Positions 11,401 to 25,000 are shown, numbered from the stretch's first letter. The stretch is 64,000 nt of DNA from Arabidopsis thaliana (GCF_000001735.4 NC_003070.9:29373971-29437970), one strand, 5' to 3'. Numbers and translations: made by a program. Notes: a model not told the origin generated them from the sequence alone.

Positions 11401-13804
11401 AAATTTTAAATTAGAATAAGCGCTATCAACTTTCTTTAAATTATTGATCTCTCGGCTTAGTAAAATACTAAAATGGGAGAAGATTTTTTAATTTTATTTT
11501 ATTTTTTAATTGAGAGGAAACTATTCTATCAAGTAAATTGGATATAATTTCAGTAGCTTTCTCCTTTTTTACAATGAAATCATTATAAATAAAAAAATAT
11601 GTTTATATACACAATGTCGTAATTTTCATAGCACAGCACCATTGGCTTAACCAATTAAGAATTTAGATTCAACAAAACCTTTGATTTAAAATTCAATGAA
11701 AAGAATCTCTGATATTTCATTTCCACAGGTTGATACTCTCATAGTTGTCTTAGAGCATGGACAATGTATACATTAAAGCTGAAATTATTCATAGATTTGG
11801 GAAGACAGTGTCAAGTTGCCTGTGACAGACAATAAATCAACAAAGACAAAAATAGGCAAAAAAAAAGAGACAAAAATAAGTGTTGGAAATTGAACCGTAC
11901 CTTTTGTTATCTTCTCCGAGAAAGATGTGTTTTTGGCAATCGCGTAAACTTTGGAAGATGGCATTTTTTTCCGTGCCAATAAATATTTCTCATTGATTCT
12001 CTTCTTTTTTTTGTCAAATAAATGTTTTTTTTTTTAACTCTTTCAGCTACAAATTACTGCATTTGTTACGGAAAGAAAAAAATCAACAAGGAACAATGAA
12101 TCACAACGATTTTCAAGTGTTTAAACTTTGAATCGGAATTTTCAACACACGTGCATTAATGACTTAAACTCAGTTTTGCATTGATCATTAACCAACTGAA
12201 TTGTCAAAAGAAGTTAAATATATGAATAAATGTCTAAACAAAGGAGTGTAATCTACATTGACAACGTTTAATGCCTTGTTAATTTGAGTGTATAATTCAA
12301 CCATAGAAATAGATAGCTTTAAAAGCATTACCACACAACTAACACTATTCTTTTATTATGACGTTATTATCATAATATATAACTCAATGAGTAAGGACTC
12401 GTGAGTAAGACATTTCTACTCAGCCACTAGATCATGCGTATGATGAATGGATCTCCATGGAAGGACGTGTGACAAGATATGCCACAACAACTCCCAAATC
12501 CATGCATTATCTCAGAAGACAAAAAGTGCATTAATACAACCTGTCCCAACTTAATCTCATCACCATCACTCGAGCTTTACATATTCAATTATTCAAATAA
12601 AATAAAGAAAGGATAAAATCGATTTGAAAAATAATGGTAAGATAGAGAAAACTAATATTGATGTTCTAAAACCAAATTGTTGCCTTAAACTAACAAAAAT
12701 AGATATGATTAATAATAAGGTCAGAATGAACCTAGACATACACATATGGGGAAATCGTAATGTTTTAAAGAGTCTTAAGATTTCGGTTTAGTGAATGTCT
12801 GACTAATTCTCACCAATTATTTATCTCGCGCTTTCGTGTGTAGAATAAAAATAACCTATATGTCAGGAATGATTTAGCGACGACTTCGGCTTCTAATGTA
12901 AAGTCTCTCCTGAACATCATCTTGGATTCACGAATAAATTCATAAGACAGTTGTTTTTCTCTCAAATAAACAGAGAGACAAAAACAAGTACAATACAGTG
13001 TTTTTTGTTTGTTCCCTTATCACGATGATACATCAATGCTAAAGCAGAGGGAGATGGAGAGTGCCGCCTTAAGGGTTTGCTTGAAGCTGTGATTTCCGTA
13101 CAAATACAACGGGAGTGTACGAACGAACGATATACAGTACTGATCCTCGTGAACACTACTTATTATATGTTGTAAAAGAACTAAGGTTTCGATTGGTTGT
13201 TCGTTCTCATGCATATCTATTTTTACAAAATAACCACTTTTAAACATTTTAGTATAAGATTTTGATGAACACTAAACATAAAAGTTAGACGTAGATAATC
13301 GGAGAGCATCAACACTTGTAGTATGTTGGAACTAAAACTTGATACTTTTGAGTTTTAAGTTTTAGGTCGTTACTTGACCAAAATCACTTTATTAGGTAAC
13401 ACCATTTAATCTCTTATTATATTTATATTATATCGATTCACTATCAGTTATTAGATTGAATTATTTCAAACAAATATTTATGTTCACAAAATTTTCAAAA
13501 AGTTTATTTAAAGCTATGGTCTGTGTCCATCCAATTCATTTTTTGTATTTAATCAATTATTTCCCGTCCGGTATGGACCGTGATGATTTAATAAAAATAC
13601 GTTAAAGCAGCTTGGACCGTTGATTAAGGACGATGTCGCCGGATAGAGAGCATCACAATCGTTGATGTCTCCTTATTAATTATCAAACCACCAATACAAT
13701 ATTCGAAAAAGCCGTACTTAATGTTCTTTATTTATTAAAATATCATTATACCGACGGCAATTATGGTCCTACATGCCGGTTATTAGAAATCTCTCGTTTC
13801 TCGT

Positions 13805-13820
13805 TTCCTTATTTAAAGTC
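13805..13820 (+). promoter_or_regulatory. Probable TATA box of AUF1
   Basis: TTATTTAAAG at about 13809-13818 lies 120 bp before the AUF1 start codon, followed by a pyrimidine-rich ACTCTCTCTAC stretch typical of an Arabidopsis transcription start and leader. Confidence 0.5.
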
Positions 13821-13936
13821 GCAAAAACTCTCTCTACACAGCTCATAACAGAAAGAAGAAACACAAAGTGAGACAGAACTCTCTAATTAGTCCCGAAGGT
13901 TTCAAAAGGGTATTTTGGTAAAATCGAAAGAGAATC

Positions 13937-14941
13937 ATGGACGCTTTTGATGCGATTCCAGATCCTGTGGTCATCGACATTTTGAACAGAGTCGGTGACG
14001 TCAAAACGTTAATACGATGTCGTTCCGTTTCTAAACGATTCAACTCGTTAGCCACTCAGTCTGAGTCGCTCCTTCTCCAACTCGATCAGATCCTCGGAGC
14101 CACCGAATCTGACTCCGAGATCGATTCTCCTATCGCTAGCTTCTTCCGATCTCTCTTCAAATCCATTCACGGTCTCCTTCCTCCTATCTTCTCCAAACCA
14201 GCTAACTCTGACGAAATCCTAACCCGATCTCCGAAAACTCCGGCTCAGATTCTCTCCGGATTTGAACGGATCCGGAATCTGGAGGTGGAATTATACGGTG
14301 GTGATGTCAAGCTTGAGAAAGGCGCCGCCGTTAAGTGGAAGGCTGAGTTCGGGAAAACTCTCAAGAGCTGCGTCATCGTCGCTTTCCGTTCCGCGACGGT
14401 TAATACTTCAGCAGCTACGGAAGCTGCCGCCGTCGTCGACGGTGTTGTTGAGTCAGATTCGGAGTTTGTTTGTGGATTGAAGACGCGCGTGGTGTGGACG
14501 ATCAGCGCGTTGATGGCGGCTTCCACGCGTCATTACTTGATGAGAGATTTGGTGAAAGATCACAAGGAGATGGAGAAATTGATTGTGCGTGACAGTGATG
14601 GTGAAGGTACGGTGGTGATGGACGCGGCGGGGATGAAAGAATACAGAGAGACGGAGGTGCGTGGGGATAATAAAGAATCAGAGCGCGTGGGGGAACGAAC
14701 TGTGGTACCTAGCGTGAGGATGAGTATGAGACACGCGCCGTCGCTGATGCTGAAGAGCGGGATTTGTCTCGAAGCAGCGACGCTGGTGGTCGTAAGGCCG
14801 ACTGGTGTGGCTTCCGATGATAACGATGTTGAGCTGGTGACGGAGGCGTTCGCCGGAGATGGCGACGATTGTATGTACGGAGAAGCTGTTACGGCGTTGC
14901 TTAAGCGTAGGAGAAATGTGTTAGAGATGAATTCTTTCTAA
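13937..14941 (+). CDS. AUF1: F-box protein AUF1 (auxin up-regulated F-box, At1g78100)
   Basis: A 334-aa protein from one uninterrupted exon. The F-box is at residues ~5-45 (IPDPVVIDILNRVGDVKTLIRCRSVSKRFNSL), the surface that binds SKP1/ASK and makes the protein the substrate-recognition part of an SCF ubiquitin ligase. The rest has no Kelch or LRR repeats and matches the plant-specific C-terminal region of the AUF family. GC content is clearly higher than in the flanking DNA. The first ATG of the frame follows a 5' leader containing no competing in-frame ATG. From the literature, AUF1 is auxin-induced and affects auxin transport in roots, with a paralogue AUF2 (At1g22220). The substrate is not evident from the sequence. 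Confidence 0.93.
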   Translation: MDAFDAIPDPVVIDILNRVGDVKTLIRCRSVSKRFNSLATQSESLLLQLDQILGATESDSEIDSPIASFFRSLFKSIHGLLPPIFSKPANSDEILTRSPKTPAQILSGFERIRNLEVELYGGDVKLEKGAAVKWKAEFGKTLKSCVIVAFRSATVNTSAATEAAAVVDGVVESDSEFVCGLKTRVVWTISALMAASTRHYLMRDLVKDHKEMEKLIVRDSDGEGTVVMDAAGMKEYRETEVRGDNKESERVGERTVVPSVRMSMRHAPSLMLKSGICLEAATLVVVRPTGVASDDNDVELVTEAFAGDGDDCMYGEAVTALLKRRRNVLEMNSF

Positions 14942-17908
14942 GGCCTAGTGGGCTTTTTTTGGGCTTCCGTTTGTTTGGCCCTTTTTAATGTATATACATA
15001 CGCATCGTACAAAGCCAACTGTACTATTGGCGTACGACTTTTGGGTCAAATGACATCAAATCCGAATTATTCCTCTAATATCATATGATTACCACATTAA
15101 ATGCGTTGCAGCATCTAATATTATACATAGATATGATTCGAAAGAATAAATTAATAGCAATAATTTATGAATTTAATACTATCTGTCTATCTCCCAGATC
15201 TAATTATTGTGGATTAAAAAATATGGGCTAATGTAAAATAATTCCTAACACATATTTTTGTTATTGCTTATTATAAGGTGGATATCATGGAATAAAAGGA
15301 ATTTGCAAATTTCAAGCCTATTGGATCCGATTTTAAGCCCATCAAGGCCCGCTAAAATCAGTCAACTTTCAGTTTATGAGCTATATAGTTCGACATTTCA
15401 ATGTCTTTCTTGAACGAATAAAACTCTGTAACTTAATTGATCTGATTTCATTATGAAGTACGACCAGATTGTTTAATATTCCATTGAGTGGTGTCATCAC
15501 TATCACGATCAAAAAGGATGTTATTGATTAGGTCACTAATAATTTTTTTTAACATTAATATAAATTTGCAAAAGGCGATAGAGTGCGGAGAAAGAAAGTA
15601 ATTAAGGTGTTAGTTTCATTAAACCATAAAGTAATCTCCAATTAGAAAACAAAACAAAAAAAGGTGGTCCTAGCTTACAATTTAATGACAAATATTTGTG
15701 CTTTAAATCATATAAAACAGAATATCTTAAATATGTAAACTTGATTAGAGAGTGAAACCCAACCATATGTAGCCTATATGTATGACTGATGATGCTTCAA
15801 ACAAAAACTTTGATTACTAGTTGAAAGTGTTAGGCAATACAAACTTCTAAGGCTTCTTTTTGCCACATTTTATCATGGTTTTATTTTTCTTCATAATTAA
15901 GCATACGTCTACGACGTACTTATATAAAGTTTATCTATAATCAAATATGTATGTTTCATTGTGATTCGAGAAGACCTAAGTTTGTTAAACAAAGTGAACA
16001 AAATGTGAATTGCCTAACTTTTTTCGAGTGAGTCTCTTTGTGCAAAAGGCCTACCCACATGATCTATCAATATTGTCGCTCTCGTTCACAAGGATTGGGG
16101 TACAACTAAATCAAACAGTATCTTCAATCAACATAAATTTAACTTTATGAAAATTGATTAAAAAGATGATATCTTCCTTTTTCTATAATTGTTTCATAAA
16201 TTGAAATTGTTACTTAACTGTTAAATATAAAGTTTTCGTAGTGCTTAAGGCCTACCATCAAATGTTGATGCAACTTATCATGATAAGACATACCTAACTT
16301 TTAGTTTTTCCATCCTTTAATATTTGGGGTCTGATGGTTTATTTTTCTTTTAAGTAATTTTGAAATGCATATTTATCATTCCAACAGTTCTAAACTGTAC
16401 CTGTTTAAAGAGAGATGAACGCAATTAGCGCACCATTAGTAAATTTACCCGTTTCACGTGAATTAAAGTGAAAAATACGAGTTTCATAATTACAAATTCG
16501 GTGAATGTCAAAAGGCAATTTTGCCAAAACTGTTGTTTAATATCAAAGTTAGTTAAAGATTCACTAATTAAAGATTCAAAACGTCCATGTTATACATATT
16601 TTAGCTTTTTTTTTTTTTTTTTTTGTTGTTGTTAAAGTTTACATGTTTTGGTTCGGATGGGGGAATTAACGGTTAAAGCAAGGGTTTCATGAAAATTGCT
16701 GAAACTGTAGAATAGAGAGAAATGAAACTGTCTGAAGTGGAAACACAACTTTTTGTTTGGCTGGTTTTCAGAACATTTTTCTCTGCAATGATGTTTTTCC
16801 ATTGTGAAACAATCATATCAAACAATTCATGCTTCATGTCACAATAATACTTTCACAATACACTATTCCAGTACTTGCTCACATCATTCACATCCCTAAA
16901 TCGTTTGAACTCGAGTTTCATTGTCATTAGATGCTATATAAGTATATAGTTTGGTGATATAGTTAGAAGGTAGTTAAATCGTAAGATGGCAACTGAATAT
17001 GGATGATTGTATGGTTGAAGATAACAACAACAAAAGGAAATGTGACCACACAGCTTGTGAGTACCATTGGTTTAAGAAACAAGCCTCGTGCCCTTCCAAT
17101 CTTTTCCTTTTTCTTCTTTATACCATTGTCTTTCCTTTTTCTATCTTATATTAGTATTATCAATTTATATTGAATTTGCAAAAGTAAAGCCCACGAAACC
17201 TTTCCAACTTTAATCTATTGAGCAATTCGACTATAACCCATCATCACCCTTGTCACATTCACATGTTATTCTCTTTTAATTATCGAAAAAAATGTAAGAA
17301 CTACACCAATACTTTTAATTTTTGGTAATCGAGTTTTATAGATAATAGACGTTAACTAACACCTATTTTACTTTGAGTTCTCATGGACTTCAGAGATGGT
17401 GCTTGAATACATTCAAACACATCATAAATCTCAAACTAAAAATAATTAACTTATGTAAGAATCTATTCAAAAACATGAACAAAGAAGTGGTGACGACCAT
17501 TGAAAGTTGAAAGTGAATGATTCAGTCAAGAAGCTTCTTGTTTACGATCAAATAAAGTTGTAATGAACCCACTTCGCTTCTTTGACCCCATCACTTCTTC
17601 TTCATATTTATCCATCAATTTTTCACAAACATTTTTAATAGCAACATTTTACTAAAAGAAAAACATTTGGCAAAGATGCACCACCGATTTTTATTTTATT
17701 TTTCACTTTTTGAAAAAAGAGGTTAGTGAAAAAGAAAGTTTTTTTTTTCCACGCAAAAGCAAAAAGCATGTAAAGCTGTCACAACACAGGAATATCAAAG
17801 CCTGAAAAAAAGAAGAAGAATTTTATAAATCCAAACATAAAAAGCTGAACCCTTCCATCGATCCAAAAACCAAACACCAAGAAAACAAAAGCAGACTTAA
17901 AAGAAGCT
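14942..17908. other. Spacer between AUF1 and the acidic protein gene
   Basis: AUF1 3' UTR, then AT-rich spacer with scattered GGCCC/TGGGC motifs (14950-14985, 15335-15355) and a poly(T) run near 16605-16624. No gene was seen. Confidence 0.55.
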
Positions 17909-18937
17909 ATGATCAAAGGAAACAATGGAAACAGAGGATCTTCTTCTTCTGGTTACTCTGCAGATTTGTTGGTTTGTTTCCCTTCAAGAACCCACTTAGC
18001 TCTGACTCCTAAGCCCATTTGTAGCCCATCTCGTCCCTCAGACTCTTCCACTAACCGTCGTCCTCACCACCGTCGCCAGCTCAGTAAACTCTCCGGCGGC
18101 GGTGGAGGAGGACACGGTAGTCCTGTTTTGTGGGCTAAACAAGCAAGTAGTAAGAATATGGGAGGTGACGAAATAGCAGAACCAACTTCTCCTAAAGTAA
18201 CTTGCGCAGGTCAGATCAAAGTCCGGCCAAGTAAATGCGGAGGGAGAGGAAAGAACTGGCAATCGGTGATGGAAGAGATTGAGAGGATACATGATAATAG
18301 ATCGCAAAGCAAGTTTTTTGGGTTGAAGAAAGATGTGATGGGTTTCTTGACTTGTCTTAGAAACATCAAATTCGATTTCAGGTGTTTTGGTGATTTCCGA
18401 CATGCTGATGTCACTAGCGACGACGATGAGGAAGAAGATGATGATGATGATGAGGAAGAAGAGGTAGTGGAAGGAGAAGAAGAAGAGAATTCAAAGACTG
18501 TTTTCTCTAAATGGTTTATGGTTTTACAAGAGGAACAGAACAACAAAGATGACGACAAGAACAACAACAAGTGTGATGAGAAACGCGATCTTGAAGACAC
18601 AGAGACAGAACCAGCGGTTCCGCCGCCAAACGCGCTTTTGTTGATGCGGTGTAGATCAGCTCCAGCGAAGAGTTGGTTAGAAGAGAGAATGAAAGTAAAA
18701 ACAGAGCAAGAAAAGAGAGAAGAACAAAAAGAGGAAAAAGAAACAGAGGATCAAGAAACGAGTATGAAGACAAAGAAGAAGGATTTGAGATCATTAATGG
18801 AAGAAGAGAAGATGGAATTGGTGTTGATGAGATACGATACTGAGTTTTACAGACTCTCTTCAGACATAGCTAAGGAAACTTGGGTTGTCGGAGGAATTCA
18901 AGATCCTCTGTCTCGGAGTCGAAGCTGGAAAAATTGA
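17909..18937 (+). CDS. Acidic plant-specific protein of unknown function (At1g78110)
   Basis: A single-exon gene for 342 aa. The N-terminus (1-75) is Ser/Arg/Pro-rich with the conserved-looking segment SADLLVCFPSRTHLALTPKPICSP. A central ordered part (~105-165, RGKNWQSVMEEIERIHDNR and FLTCLRNIKFDFRCFGDF) is followed by a long Asp/Glu run (~170-195), a Lys/Glu-rich region (~255-305) and a conserved C-terminus ending in PLSRSRSWKN. I see no catalytic motif. Some databases label relatives as nucleolar GTP-binding, but no G1-G4 GTPase motifs are present, so I would not use that name. The motif MRCRSAPAKSW (~247-257) resembles Arg/Ser phosphorylation sites in related plant proteins. Confidence 0.88.
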   Translation: MIKGNNGNRGSSSSGYSADLLVCFPSRTHLALTPKPICSPSRPSDSSTNRRPHHRRQLSKLSGGGGGGHGSPVLWAKQASSKNMGGDEIAEPTSPKVTCAGQIKVRPSKCGGRGKNWQSVMEEIERIHDNRSQSKFFGLKKDVMGFLTCLRNIKFDFRCFGDFRHADVTSDDDEEEDDDDDEEEEVVEGEEEENSKTVFSKWFMVLQEEQNNKDDDKNNNKCDEKRDLEDTETEPAVPPPNALLLMRCRSAPAKSWLEERMKVKTEQEKREEQKEEKETEDQETSMKTKKKDLRSLMEEEKMELVLMRYDTEFYRLSSDIAKETWVVGGIQDPLSRSRSWKN

Positions 18938-20050
18938 TTACACAGATTCATCGTTACTCATCAGTAAACATCGTATTTTAAAAACCTAATCAAGCGTTTT
19001 TACTATAATTTGATTATCTGTTAATTAATTTTGATACTTACATTTTTTTTTTTTTGGGTTTCTTGAGTTTTTTTTAATGGTTCTTCTCCCTTTTGTTTCG
19101 TATCTCAAAGGTTTTTTTTTGTTTACCTTCTTTGTTTTGTGTTTTTCATCACAACGTTTGTAATGTAATGCAAAATATGTACAGGCTTTTTACGTTTTAC
19201 GCAAATCTGCTTAATAGATCATTTTTTTTTGTATTTCATGTTTGATCATACGTTTTGTGCATGTAGAATAAAATTTCAGATGGGATGAAACATTTCAATT
19301 TGCACAATTGCACCATGTATAATTTGTCATTTCATGTGTTCAATAATACTTAACTTAGACTAGAGGATTCACTGCCAATCTCCATATATAGCAGCACGCT
19401 TGGTCTCTTTTCACTTTTCTTGCCCTTCTTGAAAGAGACACAATCAACAAAGAACCAATATATAACCGAATTGAAGGTTACATTCTTTGAACACGGCAAG
19501 CAATAACAGGCAAGTTAGCTCTTTTCTTCCTAATAATAGTATCCAAGAATAAGCGACATCAGCCAACAATGTATGAGTTTTCTCAATATTATAGAGAAGT
19601 ACATCACGATCAGTCAGAAGACATATAATAGATGAATGATCACAAGAAACAAACCTAGGATCGTTGTCATTTGTCAAATGTCCATGAACAAAGTTTCGTC
19701 GGTCTTCTTTTTAGCATTGGAGTTTTGAGACCATGACTTGTTATCTAGTGATTTGTGCAAGTACATGGCTTTGTTACCACTCGAATTCAAGCTTGCATAT
19801 TACATGTTTAGAGTTTATGGTTTTCGCAATATGACAAAAAAAAAAAAAAATTGGGTTTAAAAAAAGATGAATTATATGATTATCTTCCTTATGAGGTATT
19901 ATTCCGTTTGATACAAAATTTAGATGTTAAAAAACAGAAAATGACAAAATTAGCAACAAAGAAAAAGGGCAAACAAACACGCATACAAAATTAAATCATT
20001 AAGAATTTCCTTTTAAAACTATACAATTCGGCTTAGCCAAATCTCACACT
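18938..20050. other. Convergent spacer
   Basis: 3' UTR of the acidic protein gene (T-rich, 18938-19250), then AT-rich spacer up to the 3' end of the TPR gene on the other strand. A poly(A) run lies near 19837-19850. No gene was seen. Confidence 0.55.
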
Positions 20051-22033
20051 TCAATTAGCCACAACCAATTCCGAGCCGACTCCTTTAAACCGGACATCTC
20101 CACCGGTCTGTTTCTTAAACCGGACATTCACCTCAGTTAAGGCTCTTCTAGTCTCTTCGTCTTCAGGTGTCTCCATCATCAACAACTCATAATCTTGAAT
20201 CGCGTGTTGCCATTTCTCCAACTACTCACACAGCGTAAACCAAACAAAACATTCATCACAAATTACACCACACTTAAAAAACCACACTAATATCATTTCG
20301 AAATCGGTCGGACCGGTTAAATTAAGCTTTTGAATACCTTGGCATAAGAATCTGCCCTGCGCCGCCTCGCCTTCCGGTACGATGGCTGGAGACTGAGAGC
20401 CAATGTGCAATCTTCAATAGCTTTCTCGAACAGATCAAGCTTGAATCTTGAAGCAGCTCTGTTACAGAGCAAGAGAGCATTATATGGATCGTTCTCAAGT
20501 CCTTCCGTGTAAACCACGCTAGCCCCTTCAAATTTTGATGCGTTGAAAAGCAAATTTCCACTCAGTCTTGCAGAAGCAACCGCTCTCGCTTTTCTAGCCA
20601 CCGCGTTTACTTCTTCGCTGCTTGGATCAAGTCGAGCCGCTTGCCTTGACGCCGTTACTGCATCTTCAAACCTTCCTACTGCTATGTAGACCTGAGCTCC
20701 GACCATCAAGAGGTAAGAAGTGAGGGAAAGACCAAAAATCTTTATGAAACTATCGATGTCGAAGCGTTTTGTTCCTTTCTGATACACGCTGTATGCTTCC
20801 TCGTGTCGCTGAAGATGCAATAAAGCCTCGGTTTGGAGTGCATAGACCTTATGAGATTGAAGATTTTATAAGTTTAATCAGTCAAAACAAGAGTCCATAC
20901 ATATAATATCCAGTTAGCTAAACCAACACAACCAGGCAAATAAAACTTGCTATATTTGGCTCCTTATTGATAAATGGTATAAACAAGGAGACAAAGCTAA
21001 CCCGAGGAGAAGAATCTGCTCCATATGATATCGCAAAAAGAGTCTCTTTCAATGCAACATTCCATTCCTTTGATCTTCGAGCTTCGTCACACCTCCTTAA
21101 GCATTTAACAACATCTTCAACTTGTTCAATATGTTTTGTCTCTGTATATTTTCCAGCTTCATTATAGTGACACAAAGCTTTCTCAACCTCACCCAATCTG
21201 GTCAAAAACAAAAATCCAGGGTGCAAAGTTCTATTTAATAATTTATTTAGTACCATAAAGTAATAATCTGAAACTTAGAGGGACCAATTAGAGAAAAACA
21301 AAAGTGAAAGACTCTACCTGAGTTGGAGGGAAGCTAGTCTCTGATGAGCTCTCTCGTAAGTTGGGTTTAGTCTTAAAGCTTCTTCACAAGCATCAGAAGC
21401 TTCAAGAAGACGACCGAGACTGATCAAAGCGGCGGATTTGTTAGACCAATACGTCGGCGTTTTGGGGTCAGCTGAAATGGCTCTCTCGTAAAACACGAGA
21501 GCTTGTCCAAACCTCCCACGACAATACTCTTCGTTTCCCATTTTCTTCAGAGTCTCTGGATCGAGTCTGTGATTTACCGGTTTACCCTCCCACCGACTTT
21601 TCGTCTGTGTCACGTCAGTTTTAACGGCTGGCTGTGGTTTCACGATGATGTTTCCCATAACGCCGTTAAGTGAGAATCTCTTGCTCTCTGTTCTTGATGA
21701 GCCTGACGAAATCGATTTTCTTGCGGAATCAGATGATTTTCTGGCGGATTCCGATGATTTTCGCGGGTGATTCTCATCTGGTTTTGGCTTTTGTTGGGGT
21801 TTCTGGGAGTCAGATTTCTTTGGTTGAGAAGAAGTATCGGTGGATTTTCTTGGGAGGATTTTAGGGTTTGTAACGGTTGTTGATGACTTGGAAGACAAGT
21901 TATCTTTTGCCCGATGATCCTTTTCCGGTAAAGAGGGTTTTCGACGGCGAGGGCTCCAGCTCTGGAAAATGCACCCAAGGAGACTCTCACAACCAAATAT
22001 TTGACCTGTAGAAATTTTCTTCGATTTTGCCAT
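20051..22033 (-). CDS. TPR12: Tetratricopeptide-repeat protein TPR12 (At1g78120)
   Basis: Exons on the minus strand 22033-21318, 21197-21002, 20847-20338 and 20221-20051 join in frame to 530 aa. Residues 1-140 are low-complexity, Ser/Lys/Pro-rich and probably disordered (repeated ARKSSDSARKS). TPR helices follow from ~165: GNEEYCRGRFGQALVFYERAISADP and SNKSAALISLGRLLEASDACEEALRLNP are textbook units, and more occur at 400-500 (GNLLFNASKFEGASVVYTEGLE, LCNRAASRFKLDLFEKAIEDCTLALSLQP). This matches the TTL-like and carboxylate-clamp TPR proteins of plants that bind HSP70/HSP90 tails. A thioredoxin-like C-terminus as in TTL1 is absent. The start ATG is the first in the frame. The specific symbol comes from memory. 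Confidence 0.92.
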
Positions 22034-25000
22034 TGCAAGAAGGAAAAAAAGAAATTTGAAGCTTTGAAGAAAATAAGAAGCACTGATGAAGAGTTTGATG
22101 AAACAGAGGAGAAAGAGAGTTTTTTCTTAGTTGAAGATGAAAGTTGTTTATGTATTATTTATATAAGTCTAAGAAAAGAGTTACAGTGGAGTACTTTCCA
22201 AGAAACCAACTTTTTGATTTGTCTGCCTTTTGCTATAACACAAAAATCTTACTTTTGTTTTCTAAAATCCAAAAATTAGATCTTAATTTGATTTAATGGG
22301 GTCGATTCGTTAAAACATTCCTGTTATTTGCTGACCCTATCGTTGATTGTTTATTGTCTTAATTGATAAAGACGAAATATTTTTCAAATATTTTTGGAGC
22401 CTAGTGAAAGATTAATACTATTGTTGTTGTTATCATTATTTATCGACATTTACGGAAATAATTAATACAAAGATAGCGAAACTTTTTAACATACAGGACT
22501 ATCATAGAGCACAAAAACTCAAAACCTTTAGTTAGACAATTATGAGTTACGAGCACTACTAGCAATTGATTCATATTAAAGTAAGCAATTCTGTTAGTAG
22601 TTGCTGTGCACTATAATTATATAACTTTGTGGTTGTTTTCTTTTGAATAAATCTTTCTCATATTGCTAATTTGAAACTTTTTTAATTCCAACTAATAGTA
22701 GCAACAGCAATTTAGGTAAACAACATCAAAATTGTATTAAAAATATATCCAATGACTCTTATTGATGTGGATATTAAAGCTAATATCCTACAATGATTAG
22801 CTAATATGCTATGTTAAGTAATAAAAACATCAACGATATTTTGGTGTTTTATGATGTGATTTTGACTGATAAAACGTAAAAGTCATGAATTTGTGATATG
22901 GATGGAAGTAAAATTTGTCTATTTCGACCAACTTATGATAATGGCATTAGCCTGTGGTACACTAACAAAAAAGTTAAGAACCAACGGGTCAATGCTTAAT
23001 AGTGGCTTTATTAAAAGTAAGTAATGGAATAATTAAGTCTATCCTCTTAAACGCCCAAAGCATCCGCAATAATAAAGTGGGTCATATCCATATTAGTATA
23101 TTGATAATCACCACCAAATTATTATCGTGAATAGATTCTGCTGAAATTACGCTTAAACCATTAAAATAATATTAACGAGAACTTTTTTTTTTTAACTAAG
23201 ACTTGTACGTGAGATAAGTGATGATTCATTTTTCTTAGTTGAGATAAACTGATTTTATTATGTTCATACAGTGTGTGGAAGAGGACAGTGATACGGTCTC
23301 GTGACTCTCGTATCGTCTTGTTCGTTCGTGTGAGTTCGTCGGTGCCGGCTTTGTTGGGGACCTTCTGTCTCTTACGGCAGCTTTTCATATCTCTTTGTCT
23401 GTTGTTGTATGTTTGATTTAGCTTTGACCGCTTTATCTTCATTTTTTGTCCTCTCACCTACACACGTATGCCTCCAAAGTCCAAACCTTTTTATAGATTT
23501 CACTAAAAAATCGGACTAAAGAGAAGCTAGAGCAAACAAATTAAAGCTTCATCTACATAGTACTTCTGCTTAGAAATTGGCTTAGATTATCTGAATATAT
23601 GACAGTTTTTACAGATTATGATCTAGTTCATGATATATTTCAGCAAATTGGTATGATAAGCATAGTTTTTTTTTTTCATTCTTAGAAAGTGTACATGTAA
23701 TGAATGGGCTTATATCTTCCTGCCGACAACTTGGCAAACTCGTGCTAGCTTAAAATTAAAGAAGACGACGAAGAAGGCCAAAGGTATATTAATGAATCCA
23801 AAACTAGCCAGATTCTCTTAAATCTCTCTTTTTCCAAAAATATTCAACAAAAATACCAAAAGTAGTCAAAAACCAACGATTTCTATTCGAAATAATGATT
23901 TATATACTTGTTTCAAGATTTCTTTCCTCCAAGAACGCAAACATAATTTCAATATACTATTCATCATAATGTGGGGCTGTATATGGACCATATACAGTAC
24001 GACTCTAGTCTAACAAATAAAGCATTTTTCCACATAAAAACCACTGATTTAAAATTCGGTTATGAATTAAAAACATAACGTAACCCATTATAAAAAATGA
24101 TTGCTAGTTTCAGAAATAAGTAAAACGGTGGTAATTTTTTCTAGTATATAGGCTCATAGCAATTGTTTTAGTAGCATTAAGGTAGAAGACATGCATATAT
24201 ATTGTGATTTATTTAACACACAAAAAACAATTTATGTACTAATTTCTTAGGCATGGCTAATTTTAACTCAAAGCATATATGTTACAGACTGATTCATATT
24301 TTTGAGTATGATGCATTAAAGAGGATCGATATATACACACACACACAAAGGAATATATTTAATAAAGTGCTTCAACCAAATATATATATACAAGGAAAGT
24401 CATTCGATAAACCTCTACTATACTCAAAGTGCATAAATTCTTTTATATGCAACCACACGAATTTTTTTTTTTTTTTTTTTTTTTACATCTTGTGCAACTA
24501 AATGATTACAAATTTGACATAAGCAATACATCTATGACTTCTTTTTCCCCGTTAATTATCATAGTTTCTAAAAAGACAAGATGAAACTAAAGAGGAAATA
24601 GGTGATAAAATGATTGCGGTATATTATATACTTGAAGTCATCATACTTGTACATATGTATAATTCATAATACGAATGTAAACATGTATATTAGACGGGTA
24701 ATTAAAAATAAGGGATAACTAATAATTATTTATATGACTCATATCATTTATATAATTATTTATATAAGCATATCATTTGATCCACTTTTAAAATTTGTAA
24801 ACTTGGAGAAAAAAATCAGCCCGCGAAAAACTTTTCAATTGGCTTAATTTAAGTTTCGTAAACAAAATCAGTTGCCAAAAAAGTTGTCTGTAGATTATCA
24901 ACTAGTTTTGTTTTAGCGATTAAAAACAATAGATATCGATTTATCTTCATAGCATGGATTTGAACACTAAATTACCACGCATAATGTAAAAGATGGCAAA

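Larger units (their letters stand above)
6756..13936. other. 7.2-kb gene-poor AT-rich region
   Basis: No convincing coding gene was seen; open frames here are short, lysine- or phenylalanine-rich and lack recognisable domains. It contains a (TA)n(TG)n tract at about 7031-7061, a poly(A) run at 7259-7280, a 52-bp tandem duplication (8038-8141), an (AT)n tract at about 8393-8414, a poly(A) run at 10851-10871 and a cluster of GGCCCA/TGGGCY motifs at 10883-11138. The final 150 bp are the AUF1 promoter. Confidence 0.6.

Noticed and set aside
11785-11979. A 64-codon minus-strand frame starting MARKKMPSSK
   Set aside because: Its end is low-complexity and no neighbouring exon continues it.
12962-13247. 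Two overlapping minus-strand frames of 64 and 75 codons
   Set aside because: No domain, no good start context and no splice partner; likely chance frames in the gene-poor region.
13843-14526. Minus-strand frames inside AUF1
   Set aside because: Shadows of the GC-rich single-exon F-box gene.
18211-18600. Long Ser-rich minus-strand frame opposite the acidic protein
   Set aside because: It is the complement of the Asp/Glu codon run of the real gene.
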